DNA of 64,000 bases from Piper betle (taxonomy: Eukaryota > Streptophyta > Magnoliopsida > Piperales > Piperaceae). This document shows positions 1-8,581 of this stretch, in pieces. The DNA lies in the NCBI GenBank assembly GCA_033002965.1, contig JAURVB010014627.1, positions 1 through 64,000 of the forward strand. Direction: 5' to 3'. The translations under genes and the position numbers were made by a program. Under the pieces are notes generated by a model. That model saw nothing but the letters and a program-made list of their open reading frames with translations, made no database searches and was not told the DNA's origin. Positions within the stretch are counted from its first letter, which is position 1, and each line of letters opens with the position of its first letter.

Positions 1-45
1 CTGGCGTATTTCAAGCCCAAGGAGAGGGATTGGAAACAAAGGGTG

Positions 46-396
46 TGTTATGATCTAACTCAGTTGGACTGAGGATCAACTCCTTCCCCTTGCCATGCTT
101 GTTGTTCTGCTTAGTTGGTGCCATCGATGGATCCAAAAACAGAGGACAAGCAGAGTTTTCAATTCAAGTCGAGAAGAGACTTAGGTTTTTGGGAAGAAAC
201 TGGTGGAGAAGAAGAACAAGAATTGCTTCTTGATCAAGAAACGAAATTCAATTCAGTAATTCAAAAGTTACACAATTCACCCCTTTCCCGCCTTTTATAT
301 ACATTCAAAATTATGCAATTACTCTTTTACCCTTCCCCATTCCAACTAACATAACTACCTTCCCTTTCCTCCTTCCAACCTACATTACACACACCA
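46..396 (-). repeat. 3' LTR of the Ty3/gypsy element
   Basis: This is a direct copy of 4899-5249 with a few substitutions and 1-bp indels around 110-195 and near 334. It lies next to the polypurine tract on the minus strand and is preceded on the plus strand by the target duplication GGGTG. Confidence 0.93.
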
Positions 397-400
397 AATA

Positions 401-410
401 CCTCCCCTCA
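401..410 (-). other. Polypurine tract (plus-strand primer)
   Basis: On the minus strand TGAGGGGAGG lies four bases before the start of the 3' LTR, the expected place for the RNase H-resistant primer of a Ty3/gypsy element. Confidence 0.75.
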
Positions 411-428
411 AAAGAAACAACCTTGACC

Positions 429-2231
429 TCAAGGTTGTATCACCTCTTGATCTGCTTTCAAGTCCTGTATAAAACTTTCAGGAGATTGTATTGCTGGTAT
501 TGACGAATGAACTCTTGTATCTGCGTTGATTGAAGCTTTGAGCTGAGAAATATGGAAGACATCATGAATTTTACATTCTGGTGGTAACTTCAATCTATAA
601 GAAACTGCTCCAATGCGTTCCACAATCAGAAATGGTCCATAGAACTTAGCTGCCAATTTTGTAATTCTCCTTGTTCTTAGAGATGATTGTCTATAAGACT
701 GTAATTTGAGGAATACTGATTGTCCCACCTGGAACTCTACATCTCTTCTCCTCAGATCGTGATGTTGTTTCATGCGCAGTTGAGCACTCTTCAGGCTTTC
801 AGTTAATTCATGTAACAATTGATCCCGATTGCGCAATAGCAAATCTACTTCACCTGACTTTGCTGAACCTGGAACATATGTCAGTAAATTTGGTGGTTGC
901 ATGTTGTAAATTGCTTCGAAGGGACTCATCTGAATGGAAGATTGGAAACTAGTATTATAACAATACTCTGCCCATGCCAACCATCTCACCCAAGTTTGAG
1001 GTCTGTCCCCAGCAAAACATCTCAAATATTGTTCCAAAATTTTGTTGACTGCTTCAGTTTGTCCATCCGTCTATGGATGATAAGCTGAGCTGTAGTTAAA
1101 AGCTACTCCTTGCAACCTGAACAACTCATTCCAGAATTGGCTTGTAAATATAGCATCTCTATCACACACAATGGACTTTGGCATACCATGCAACTTGAAA
1201 ATGTTTTCAAAGTATATTTGGGCAATAGAATTTGCTGTAAAAGGATGAGTGATTGCAACGAAATGACTGTATTTTGATAACCTGTCCACCACCACTAGGA
1301 TAGCATCTTTCCCTTGGCTTTTTGGCATTCCAGTGATGAAATCCATTGATACCCCAGTCCAAATTTGCTTTGGTATTGGCAAGGGTTGCAACAGGCCCGC
1401 AGGTGTTAATGAAGAAGATTTAAATCTCTGGCAAACTTCACAATTCTTCACATGAATCATCACATCCTGAGCCATTCGAGACCAATAAAATATTGCTCTC
1501 AACCTTTTAAGGGTTTTCCTAATGCCTTCATGTGTTCCATCATGAAATTCCTTGATAATAATGGGAATCAGCTGCATTTGAGACTCCAAATAAATTCTAC
1601 CCTTGTAAAATAGAATGTCCTCTCGAATAAGCCAGTGTGATGACAGTTCCTTGGCAGCACATTTCTTAATTAAAGATTGGATCACATCACTGTCAACATA
1701 TGCTCTCTTAATTTCTTCCAACCATCTTGGAATGGGTGTAGAAATAGCAGCTAAGAATCCTTCATTCCCACTATCTTGATCCGAAGTAAGTGCACCTGTT
1801 TTTGAACCTTTTCCTTTCCCTGTTTTACAATCATCCATTCGAACTGACTCAAACTGTCTTGAAAGAGCATCAGCCACTTTGTTTTCCTTACCAGGTTTAT
1901 ATTCTATGGTGAAATCAAACCCTAAAAGCTTGGTTAGCCATTTCTGTTGGGCCACAGTGTGGATTGGCTGCTCCCATAAAAATTTCAAACTCGAATGATC
2001 AGTTCTTACCACAAAGGATCTTCCTAACAAATAATGCCTCCACTTCTGGATTGCCAGGACTAATGCCAACATTTCTTTTTCATAAGTTGACATGGAAACA
2101 TGGCGACCATGCAATCTCTTACTGTAAAAAGCAATAGGTTTACTTTCCTGCATCAGTACAGCTCCAATGCCACTTCCACTAGCATCACACTCAACTGTAA
2201 AAGGTAATGCAAAATTCGGCAATGCCAACAC
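429..2231 (-). pseudogene. Ty3/gypsy pol part 2: RNase H and integrase
   Basis: Minus-strand frame running from 2231 to 429, broken by one in-frame TAG at about 1071-1073. RNase H comes first (VECDASGSGIGAVL, then RTDHSSLKFLW). The integrase follows, with a His-Cys zinc region (H..H ending NCEVCQRFK), a DDE core (MDFITGMPKS, IVCDRDAIF, then E in TDGQTEAVN) and a GPF-type tail (AKFYGPFLIVERIG, DVFHISQLK). The TAG replaces the glutamine of the usual YHPQTDGQTE motif, which fits a CAG-to-TAG transition. The frame ends about 30 bases before the 3' LTR, leaving no room for a chromodomain. A frameshift near 2235-2310 separates this part from the RT. Confidence 0.93.
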
Positions 2232-2254
2232 TGGAGCATGTGTAAGAGCTATCT

Positions 2255-3198
2255 TTAATTTCTCAAAAGAGTCTGCTGCCCCTTGATTCCAGTTAAACGC
2301 ATTTTTTTAAGCAAGTCAGTTAATGGAGCTGCAATCATGCCAAACTGATTTATAAATTTTCTATAATATCCAGCCAGCCCTAAAAAACCCCTTACCTGCT
2401 TTACAGATCTTGGAATTGGCCACCTTTCAATTGCTGCAATTTTCTCCATGTCAACACCCACCCCATCTTCTGAAATCATATGCCCTAGATATTGTATCTT
2501 TCTCATTCCAAACTGACATTTTTCCTTTCGAGCATACAATTCATGAGCTAACAACTTGTCTAAAGCCTGTTTGATGTGTTCCAAATGATCCGTCCATGAT
2601 CTGCTGTATATTAATATGTCATCAAAGAAAACTAGAATGAACTTCCTGAGATATTCATCAAAGACATCATTCATCAAGGCTTGAAAAGTAGAAGGGGCAT
2701 TGGACAATCCAAAGGGCATGACCTTAAACTCGTAATGTCCCTGATGTGTTCGAAATGCAGTCTTATGCACATCTTCTTCATGCATTCTAATTTGGTGATA
2801 ACCTGATCTTAAGTCCAACTTTGAGAAATAAGATGAACCATACAACTCATCCAGCAATTCATCAATATTGGGGATTGGAAATTTGTCTTTTATGGTGATC
2901 TTATTCAAGGCTCTATAGTCAATGCACATTCTCCAACTGCCATCTTTTTTTTTACTAACAACACAGGTGACGAATATGGACTTGAGGTAACTTGTATAAC
3001 TCCTCTGGCCATAAGATCCCTAACCTGTTTTTCCAATTCACTTTTCTGAAAATATGGATACCTATAGGGTTTCACAGCTACTGGTCCTGTCCCTTCCTTC
3101 AATGTGATTCTATGATCTTGTATTCTTTTTGGAGGTAGCTTTGTTGGTATTTGAAATACAGCTTCAAAGTTATGCAACATTTGATTCAACTGCTTCAA
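2255..3198 (-). pseudogene. Ty3/gypsy pol part 1: reverse transcriptase
   Basis: Minus-strand RT in two frames. 3198 to about 2945 covers the N-terminal part (ending in [14 protein letters not shown]). 2929 to 2255 holds the palm ([31 protein letters not shown] catalytic motif, [23 protein letters not shown]). The two are joined by a frameshift in a T-run at about 2942-2952, and the first is separated from gag-protease by an in-frame TAA at 3226-3228. The FDDILIYS motif is intact. In a working copy this would form one gag-pol polyprotein with its neighbours. Confidence 0.93.
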
Positions 3199-3225
3199 TT
3201 GTACCTGCTGTAAGTCATTCCTTTG

Positions 3226-4989
3226 TTATTCTGCTATCGAATTGTCAGTCAGCTGTAAACTCATTAGTATCCCATGCTTCCTCTTCTTTATAATACGTCT
3301 CATTTGCTTTTTGTCACAAATCTGCCCTCGAGGGCTGTACAATCCTTGTAATTCAACATTCTTTTGGTTATCCTTGAATGACATTGTTAATGATTCAAAA
3401 TTCCAAATGATGGATCCTAATGTCTTCAGCCACTGTATTCCCAACACCACATCGAATTCTTCCAGCTGTAGCACGAAAAAATCAGTTACTATCTTGTGTG
3501 TTGGTAGATCCAATGTGATTCCTAAACATTTTCCCCCACAACTCATTTGATCTCCATTGGCTACTTGCACCTTCATGCTGCCCCTACTCTGAATTGGTAT
3601 GTTTAATTTCTGCACTACCCTCTCATTCAAAAAATTATGAGAACTTCCTGAATCAATGAGGATAGATACCTGTTGTCCACCTATTCTTCCCAACATCCTC
3701 ATGGTGTTCAAGGTGGACATTCCAGTCAGGGCATTCAGGGATATAGCAGGTACGACAGAATTTGATACCACTTCAGATTTTTCAGCCTCACTACCCTCTT
3801 CATCTGATCCATCTTCATCAGGCACCACTTCAATCCAGAATAATTGTTTACACTTATGTCCCACAGTATATTTCTCATCACATTTGAAACAAAGTCCCAA
3901 TTCTTTCCTTTCTTGCAACTGTTTCATTGTGAATTTCCTTTGTCCCAAGTAGTCATTGTAAGTGCTTTTATTGTTCACCTTTTCTCCAGTACCATGGATA
4001 GGAACTTCACTTTTCCTGCCCCCCATTGAACTGCTTTCCATGTTCCATTTCATCATTTTTCCAAATTGTCTGTTCTCCCGAACAAACTTATGCTCAAAGT
4101 GTTTGGCCAAACCTTGAGCATCAAGCAATGATGTCGGCTTCTGCGATTTCACCTCCAGACGTAGCTGATCTTTTAGTCCACAGGTATAACTGCTTATCTT
4201 TTGTTTTTCTGTCATACTCCCAGCTCGAGTGGCTAGCCTATTAAACGTGAGTGTATACTCTCTCACAGAGGTGTCTTGCTTCAATCGTGTCAAATCTCCA
4301 TAAAAATCATCATATTCAGTAGGTCCAAACTGTAAATTCATTGCCTCTTTCAGCTGATCCCAATCGAACTCCCCTTGTTGCTCCTGGAACATGTCAAACC
4401 ATATTTGTGCATCATCTTCCATATGGAAGCTGGCCAGATCCACTTTGAGATGTTCCTTAATTCTATGCAGCTTAAAATACTTATCACATCTGCTGAACCA
4501 AGGTATAGGATCCTTAGTGCCATCATACTTAGGAAAGGACATTTTAGATCCCTTCAAACAATCATCCTGAGCACTCGAACTGCTGCAATCATTCCCAATT
4601 CTATTTGTGTTCCACAGCTTTTCACCATTTTGTGGAATTGATGATCGAGCCTGAGATTTTTCCCTATCTGCAACAATTCTGTCACCAAACATCCTAGGAG
4701 TATGCATTTCTACACGATCTTTCATTCCATTATCAGTTTTATCATCAGTATCAATTCTAGAATTCAGTAACCTATCAAATTTTGCAGTCATTTCAGAAAA
4801 AACAGATAAGAGTTGAGCTTGGACTTTCCTCATTTCAGCCATTTCCGTGGCTCTTGGTGATGAATCTCCTCTTCCCTCCTCCTGCTCTGATACCAATTTG
4901 TTATGATCTAACTCAGTTGGACTGAGGATCAACTCCTTCCCCTTGCCATGCTTGTTGTTCTGCTTATTTGGTGCCATCGATGGATCCAA
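3226..4989 (-). pseudogene. Ty3/gypsy gag and aspartic protease, starting inside the 5' LTR
   Basis: A 587-codon minus-strand frame. Residues about 150-310 are a retrotransposon gag domain (FPKYDGTKDPIPWF onward). A zinc knuckle (CFKCDEKYTVGHKC) lies near residue 370. A retropepsin with ILIDSGSSHNFLNE is near residue 445, followed by GIQWLKTLGSI. The first ATG (4987-4989) and a second four codons later both lie inside the right-hand LTR, and the primer-binding site is translated as part of the frame (LVSEQ). The LTR TATA box at 5146-5154 lies about 155 bases upstream, so this start would be inside the transcript. The frame ends at TAA 3226-3228, and RT sequence continues in the same frame after it, so the stop is probably a mutation. 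Confidence 0.9.
4884..4895 (-). other. Primer-binding site, tRNA-iMet
   Basis: The minus strand reads TGGTATCAGAGC three bases after the 5' LTR end. This is the usual complement of the 3' end of plant initiator-methionine tRNA. It is inside the gag reading frame. Confidence 0.92.
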
Positions 4990-5249
4990 AAACAGAGGAT
5001 CAAGCAGAGTTTCAATTCAAGTCGAAGAGAAACTTAGGTGTTTGGGAAGAAACTGGTGGAGAAGAAGAACAAGAATTGCTTCTTGATCAAGAAACGAAAT
5101 TCAATTCAGTAATTCAAAAGTTACACAATTCACCCCTTTCCCGCCTTTTATATACATTCAAAATTATGCAATTACTATTTTACCCTTCCCCATTCCAACT
5201 AACATAACTACCTTCCCTTTCCTCCTTCCAACCTACATTACACACACCA
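4899..5249 (-). repeat. 5' LTR of the Ty3/gypsy element
   Basis: 351-bp copy of the left LTR, followed on the plus strand by target duplication GGGTG (5250-5254). Read on the minus strand it holds a TATA box and, further down, the gag start codon. Confidence 0.93.
5146..5154 (-). promoter_or_regulatory. LTR TATA box
   Basis: The minus strand reads TATATAAAAGG within the 5' LTR, the only strong TATA-like motif there. The same motif is conserved in the other LTR near 293-301. It would set transcription start about 30 bases downstream, ahead of the gag ATG. Confidence 0.6.
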
Positions 5250-5508
5250 GGGTGCACCTCTACCACATGTGGTAGTGGTGCGAGAAGACCAAGGAGATGT
5301 GGAGCCTCCCTCTCCATCCCTACGGCGTTTGGACCCTCGACTGACACAATACCCAGCTCGCCTGGGACGCCCAGATCAACCAGGTCCCCGGCCAACACTG
5401 ACCCTACGACGACCTGGGCACGCCCCCTTCCTCCTCCACCTTCCTCTACCAAGTGATAATAAAGTCGCTGTCTTGGCCCTCTATTTATATACCTCTTAGG
5501 TAGATGGG
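5250..5508 (+). pseudogene. Decayed reading frame split by the Ty3/gypsy insertion
   Basis: If the element and one TSD copy are removed, bases 1-45 run straight on into 5255 in one reading frame. The left part reads LAYFKPKERDWKQR and the right part includes MWSLPLHPYGVWTLD, LAWDAQINQVPG and PYDDLGTPPSSSTFLY. About 100 codons stay in frame with three internal stops (one TAG, two TGA), each one transition from TGG or CGA, then a terminal TAG at about 5497-5502. The composition looks protein-like and GC-rich compared with the flanks. I do not recognise the family. It may be the C-terminal exon of a dead host gene or of another transposon. Confidence 0.3.
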
Positions 5509-6014
5509 ATTGTTGTGGGTAGTCTTTTATGGTTCTCTGATGATGAAAGTTGCCATCTTGTGACATTTTTATTTTTTTTTACTTATTTATATATGGCTAG
5601 AATAAATTTTGTTGGTAAATTTTTTTTTTTTTACTTATGTATATATGGCTAGAATATATTTTGTTGGTGGAAGATTTTTATTTTTATTTTGCTGAATTAT
5701 TGATTGAAGGTCATAATCTGAATTATTTTTGGGTTCGGGCCTCGTCTCCCACACCCCTGGACAATTTAGTAAAGTCGGAGATGTGACTCCTCTTCCACGT
5801 CTTTTCGTGAGATGAGACACTGATCGTGAAATTTTCTTTTTTTATTGCATGAATAATGGTTTAATAAGATTAATTCATGTATTTTTTGAATTAATATGAA
5901 TAATCATATTTATTTAGAATGAGCCTCCTACTAAAGTTTGAACTCAATATTGTTTGTACTGTATTTTTTATTGATATATGGTTACAATTAGCATGCGTAC
6001 GAACATTAATTTTG

Positions 6015-6050
<36 letters not shown>

Positions 6051-6080
6051 GGCAACTGTCATTTTTTTAGTAGCGTTTAA
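5509..6080. other. AT-rich spacer with short tandem duplication and (AT)n
   Basis: No gene seen. Two copies of a 52-bp unit (ACTTAT..ATATATGGCTAGAA) begin at 5581 and 5633. An (AT)n microsatellite occupies 6017-6048. Confidence 0.6.
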
Positions 6081-6430
6081 ATGCTATCAAATGTAGGCCA
6101 TTGGCTCTCGATCCAATGGCCTATAATAATCCCCCAACCCCTCTCAAACCCCAGTCCCTCAAACCTAGGTCCACCCCCCGCCACTACCACCCTCCCCTCC
6201 TCCCTAGGCCTTCCCACCCCTCAGTCGCCTACCACCTACCCCCCCACCCCGCCCTCCACCGAGGGCCCCCCTCCCCCCACCCCACCACAGCGCCCTTTCT
6301 TCCCACCCCCTCGTTTTGTCACATTGACGACGGTATTGGCCGGCATCTTGGCCAACATCAATGTCTCAGGCAATCGGGTGGCGTGACAAGGAAAATTGAG
6401 GAGAAAAATAGGCAGGGGTAGCTTTGTAAT
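6081..6430. other. C-rich low-complexity stretch
   Basis: Dominated by CCC-rich runs (6130-6310), which create long proline-rich open frames on the plus strand in two phases at once. That is what composition alone would give, so I do not call a gene. The tail near 6390-6440 resembles the edge of the GC-rich part of the solo LTR family (compare 16500-16560), so this may be an old LTR fragment. Confidence 0.4.
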
Positions 6431-7085
6431 AAAAATTTGACTCGCTACTGAACTCGAGTCAATATTATGAAATACATCTCAAAAAATATAAAAAATATAG
6501 TAAAATACTATAAAATAAAATAATCGAGTTCTAATGGATTATTTTATTTTATGATATTTTATTATATGTTTTCATATTTTTTGAGATGTATTTTATAATA
6601 TTAACTTGAGTGAGGAAGGAAATGGGCAAGGGTAGTTTCATAATAAAAACTTGACTCGTTCTCGACTCAAGTCAATATTACGAAATACATCTTAAAAAAT
6701 ATTAAAAAATATAGTAAAATACTATAAAATAAAATAATCGAGTTCTAATAGATTATTTTATTTTATGGTAATTTACTTTATTTTTTCGTAATATTGACAG
6801 TCAATATTATAAAATACATCTCAAAAAATGTGAAACAAAAAACTGACTCGGTCTCGACTAAAGTCAAATAAATAAAAAATAGACTCTGGTATTGACTCGA
6901 ATAAAGTTAATAAAAAATTGACTTAGTATCATTGAGTAAAGTCATGACTAACGCAGTATTGACTCGAGTCAATTAAATAAAAATTGACTTGTTATCGACT
7001 TGAGTCTAGCCAATAAAAAATTGACTCGGTCCCGACTCGAATTAATTAAAACTTGACTCAGTCCCGACTTGAGTTAATATTCTAA
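6431..7085. repeat. Degenerate direct and inverted repeats around GACTCGAGTCAA
   Basis: Several diverged copies of a unit with a TTGACTCGAGTCAAT-like core, followed by ATTATGAAATACATCTCAAAAAATAT and ACTATAAAATAAAATAATCGAG, start near 6438, 6655 and 6795, with an inverted copy at about 6530-6610. Shorter GACTCG..GAGTCA motifs continue to 7075. The core also appears in the solo LTR at 16548-16576, so the block is probably a scrambled remnant of that LTR family. Confidence 0.5.
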
Positions 7086-7565
7086 AATCATGCATCTTAA
7101 CTCAGTAAACATTTGAAAAATTAATTTTGCAATCAACTTTTGATTTTAAAAAATGGCATACTCTTATATATTCTGATAACATTTAAATTATGTTGAAGTC
7201 GGCAACACATCAGAATTAAAACACATGAGAGTCATCTCATTTAATTTTCTTCTATATGATGAATAAAAATACAGACTTACAAGTTACAAATTTGTCAAGT
7301 TTGATTAAAGTTAATAACAATTCATGAAAACAAGTTACAAATCACTAACATTATATAGTCCTTCTAAATTTGGAGCTATCATAATCGTTCTATATCACTG
7401 CTTTTAAATTTACCATCACCGCATCAACACCCTTGAATAGACGCCACAACTCCACTTTCAGATGGAACATTTTATTGCCTACATATTTAAAAACAAAATA
7501 TACCAAATAATCACATAAATTATATATAACAAAGACAAAAACAAGGGTTGTGGTAGGCAACATTA

Positions 7566-7995
7566 CTAATGTGCTATAATTGTAGGGCAAGTGCGCTTAT
7601 CATGCCCAACTCTCAGTTTATTGCAACCATGGCATAACCTATCTTTTACCATATGGTCCATTGCAAGTTCTTTATCACTCTTCCATCTTTTACCACTTCT
7701 TTTTGTCTTTGATTGTGCCGGTGCATGTACTTATACGCCATGATATACTTGTATTCCATGCTAGACTTGTATTCCATAATGTGGATCATCTACCAATCTC
7801 TCTATCTCTAAAAGTTTTTGCTTGAAAAGGTCAAATTTTTCAGATGATGAATATGCGTTTTTGGCCCATCAATTAAATATATGGTGCAATTCTCCCCAAT
7901 TGGAGAATAAAGTTTTATTGCAATCACCACAAAATTCCACTCCATCACCATAAAAAATGACTTCCTTTGCTATTCCAAGTGTCTGTCTCTTCACC
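7566..7995 (-). pseudogene. FAR1-related pseudogene, C-terminal part
   Basis: The minus strand from about 7870 down to the TAG at 7566-7568 reads as the tail of a FAR1-RELATED SEQUENCE protein: NAYSSSEKFDLFKQKLLEIE, RLVDDPHYGIQV, then a zinc knuckle CHGCNKLRVGHDKRTC just before the stop. FAR1/FHY3-family proteins are MULE-transposase-derived transcription factors. In-frame stops (for example in the IQV*HGIQV stretch) show the copy is dead. The rest of the gene lies at 8396-8581 and 11565-13090, separated by later insertions. Confidence 0.7.
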
Positions 7996-8395
7996 AGGGC
8001 TGCTAATTGAGCAGCCAACTCGTGAGCATTTAGCATTTGGCTCAGATCGACTTGAAACTCAATATTTAAGTGTTTGAGTTCGAACTCGGATCGAACACGA
8101 ATCTTTTGAGTCGAGTTTGAGCAAGGCAGTGCGCAACTCGACTCAACTTAGTTATAACTCAAACTCGACTCGAAATTGACTCATAGCTCAACTTGATAAA
8201 ATAATATAATAATATAGTATTTATATTATATTATATTATATATATATATACAATATAATAAAAAAAAGTGAGGTAGTTGAGATGGTAGGCATTCAAGTTG
8301 ATGACCTCAAGGTTGTGGCTTGCTCAACTTGTATTCGAACTCGGCTCGAATAGTTCGAAATTTGTTCGAACTCGACTCGAAACTTGTACTCTTTA
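7996..8395. mobile_element. CTCGA-rich insert with hAT-MITE-like end
   Basis: Lies between two parts of the FAR1-related pseudogene. The left edge, CAGGGCTGCTAATTGAGC, resembles hAT-type terminal repeats, and the interior has opposed GTTCGAACTCGG/TCGAACTCGGCTCGAA blocks around an AT-rich centre (8200-8260). I could not find a convincing matching right terminus or an 8-bp TSD, so the exact bounds and class are uncertain. Confidence 0.35.
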
Positions 8396-8581
8396 CGATA
8401 TTCTTCACGCTATAGACTTCTGGAAAATATCCCTCTCATTCAATTTTAGTACATACAGCAAATGCCTATATAGAATACTTTCATTTTCTAAAAGTTGACA
8501 ACTACATGTGCATCTACTGTCAACCCTGTTGTAAGTAACACATGCTACCAACTCTTTATCATTTCTACAACATGCACATGC
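8396..8581 (-). pseudogene. FAR1-related pseudogene, SWIM zinc-finger part
   Basis: The minus strand reads CCRNDKELVACVTYN, then CTCSCQLLENESILYRHLL, the SWIM zinc finger (CxC..CxH) typical of FAR1/FHY3-family proteins, then VLKLNERDIFQKSIA. The third zinc ligand, normally Cys, is Tyr here. The reading frame runs directly into the solo LTR edge at 8582. The same KELVA coding sequence is found on the far side at 11565 and beyond, so the LTR landed inside this gene. Confidence 0.7.

Larger units (their letters stand above)
46..5249 (-). mobile_element. Full-length Ty3/gypsy LTR retrotransposon, decayed
   Basis: Two direct repeats of 351 bp (46-396 and 4899-5249), each starting TG and ending CA, bound the element. 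The flanks carry the same 5-bp target duplication GGGTG (41-45 and 5250-5254). Reading on the minus strand the order is 5' LTR, tRNA-iMet primer site, gag with zinc knuckle, protease, RT, RNase H, integrase, polypurine tract, 3' LTR. This order (RT before integrase) is Ty3/gypsy. The CX2C...GHKC knuckle and a GPY/F-type integrase tail point to a chromovirus-like element, but no chromodomain follows. By eye the LTRs differ by roughly 7 small changes in 351 bp, so the insertion is fairly recent. Coding is broken by two in-frame stops and at least two frameshifts, so this copy cannot be autonomous. Confidence 0.95.

Noticed and set aside
115..354. 79-codon open frame, also present at 4968-5207
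   Set aside because: It lies within the two LTRs, antisense to the element. It is duplicated only because the LTRs are copies.
5269..5499. 76-codon plus-strand frame
   Set aside because: Different phase from the frame that continues across the Ty3/gypsy empty site; likely a shadow.
6081..6421. Two overlapping proline-rich frames
   Set aside because: They come from a C-rich low-complexity run that is open in more than one phase; no domain.
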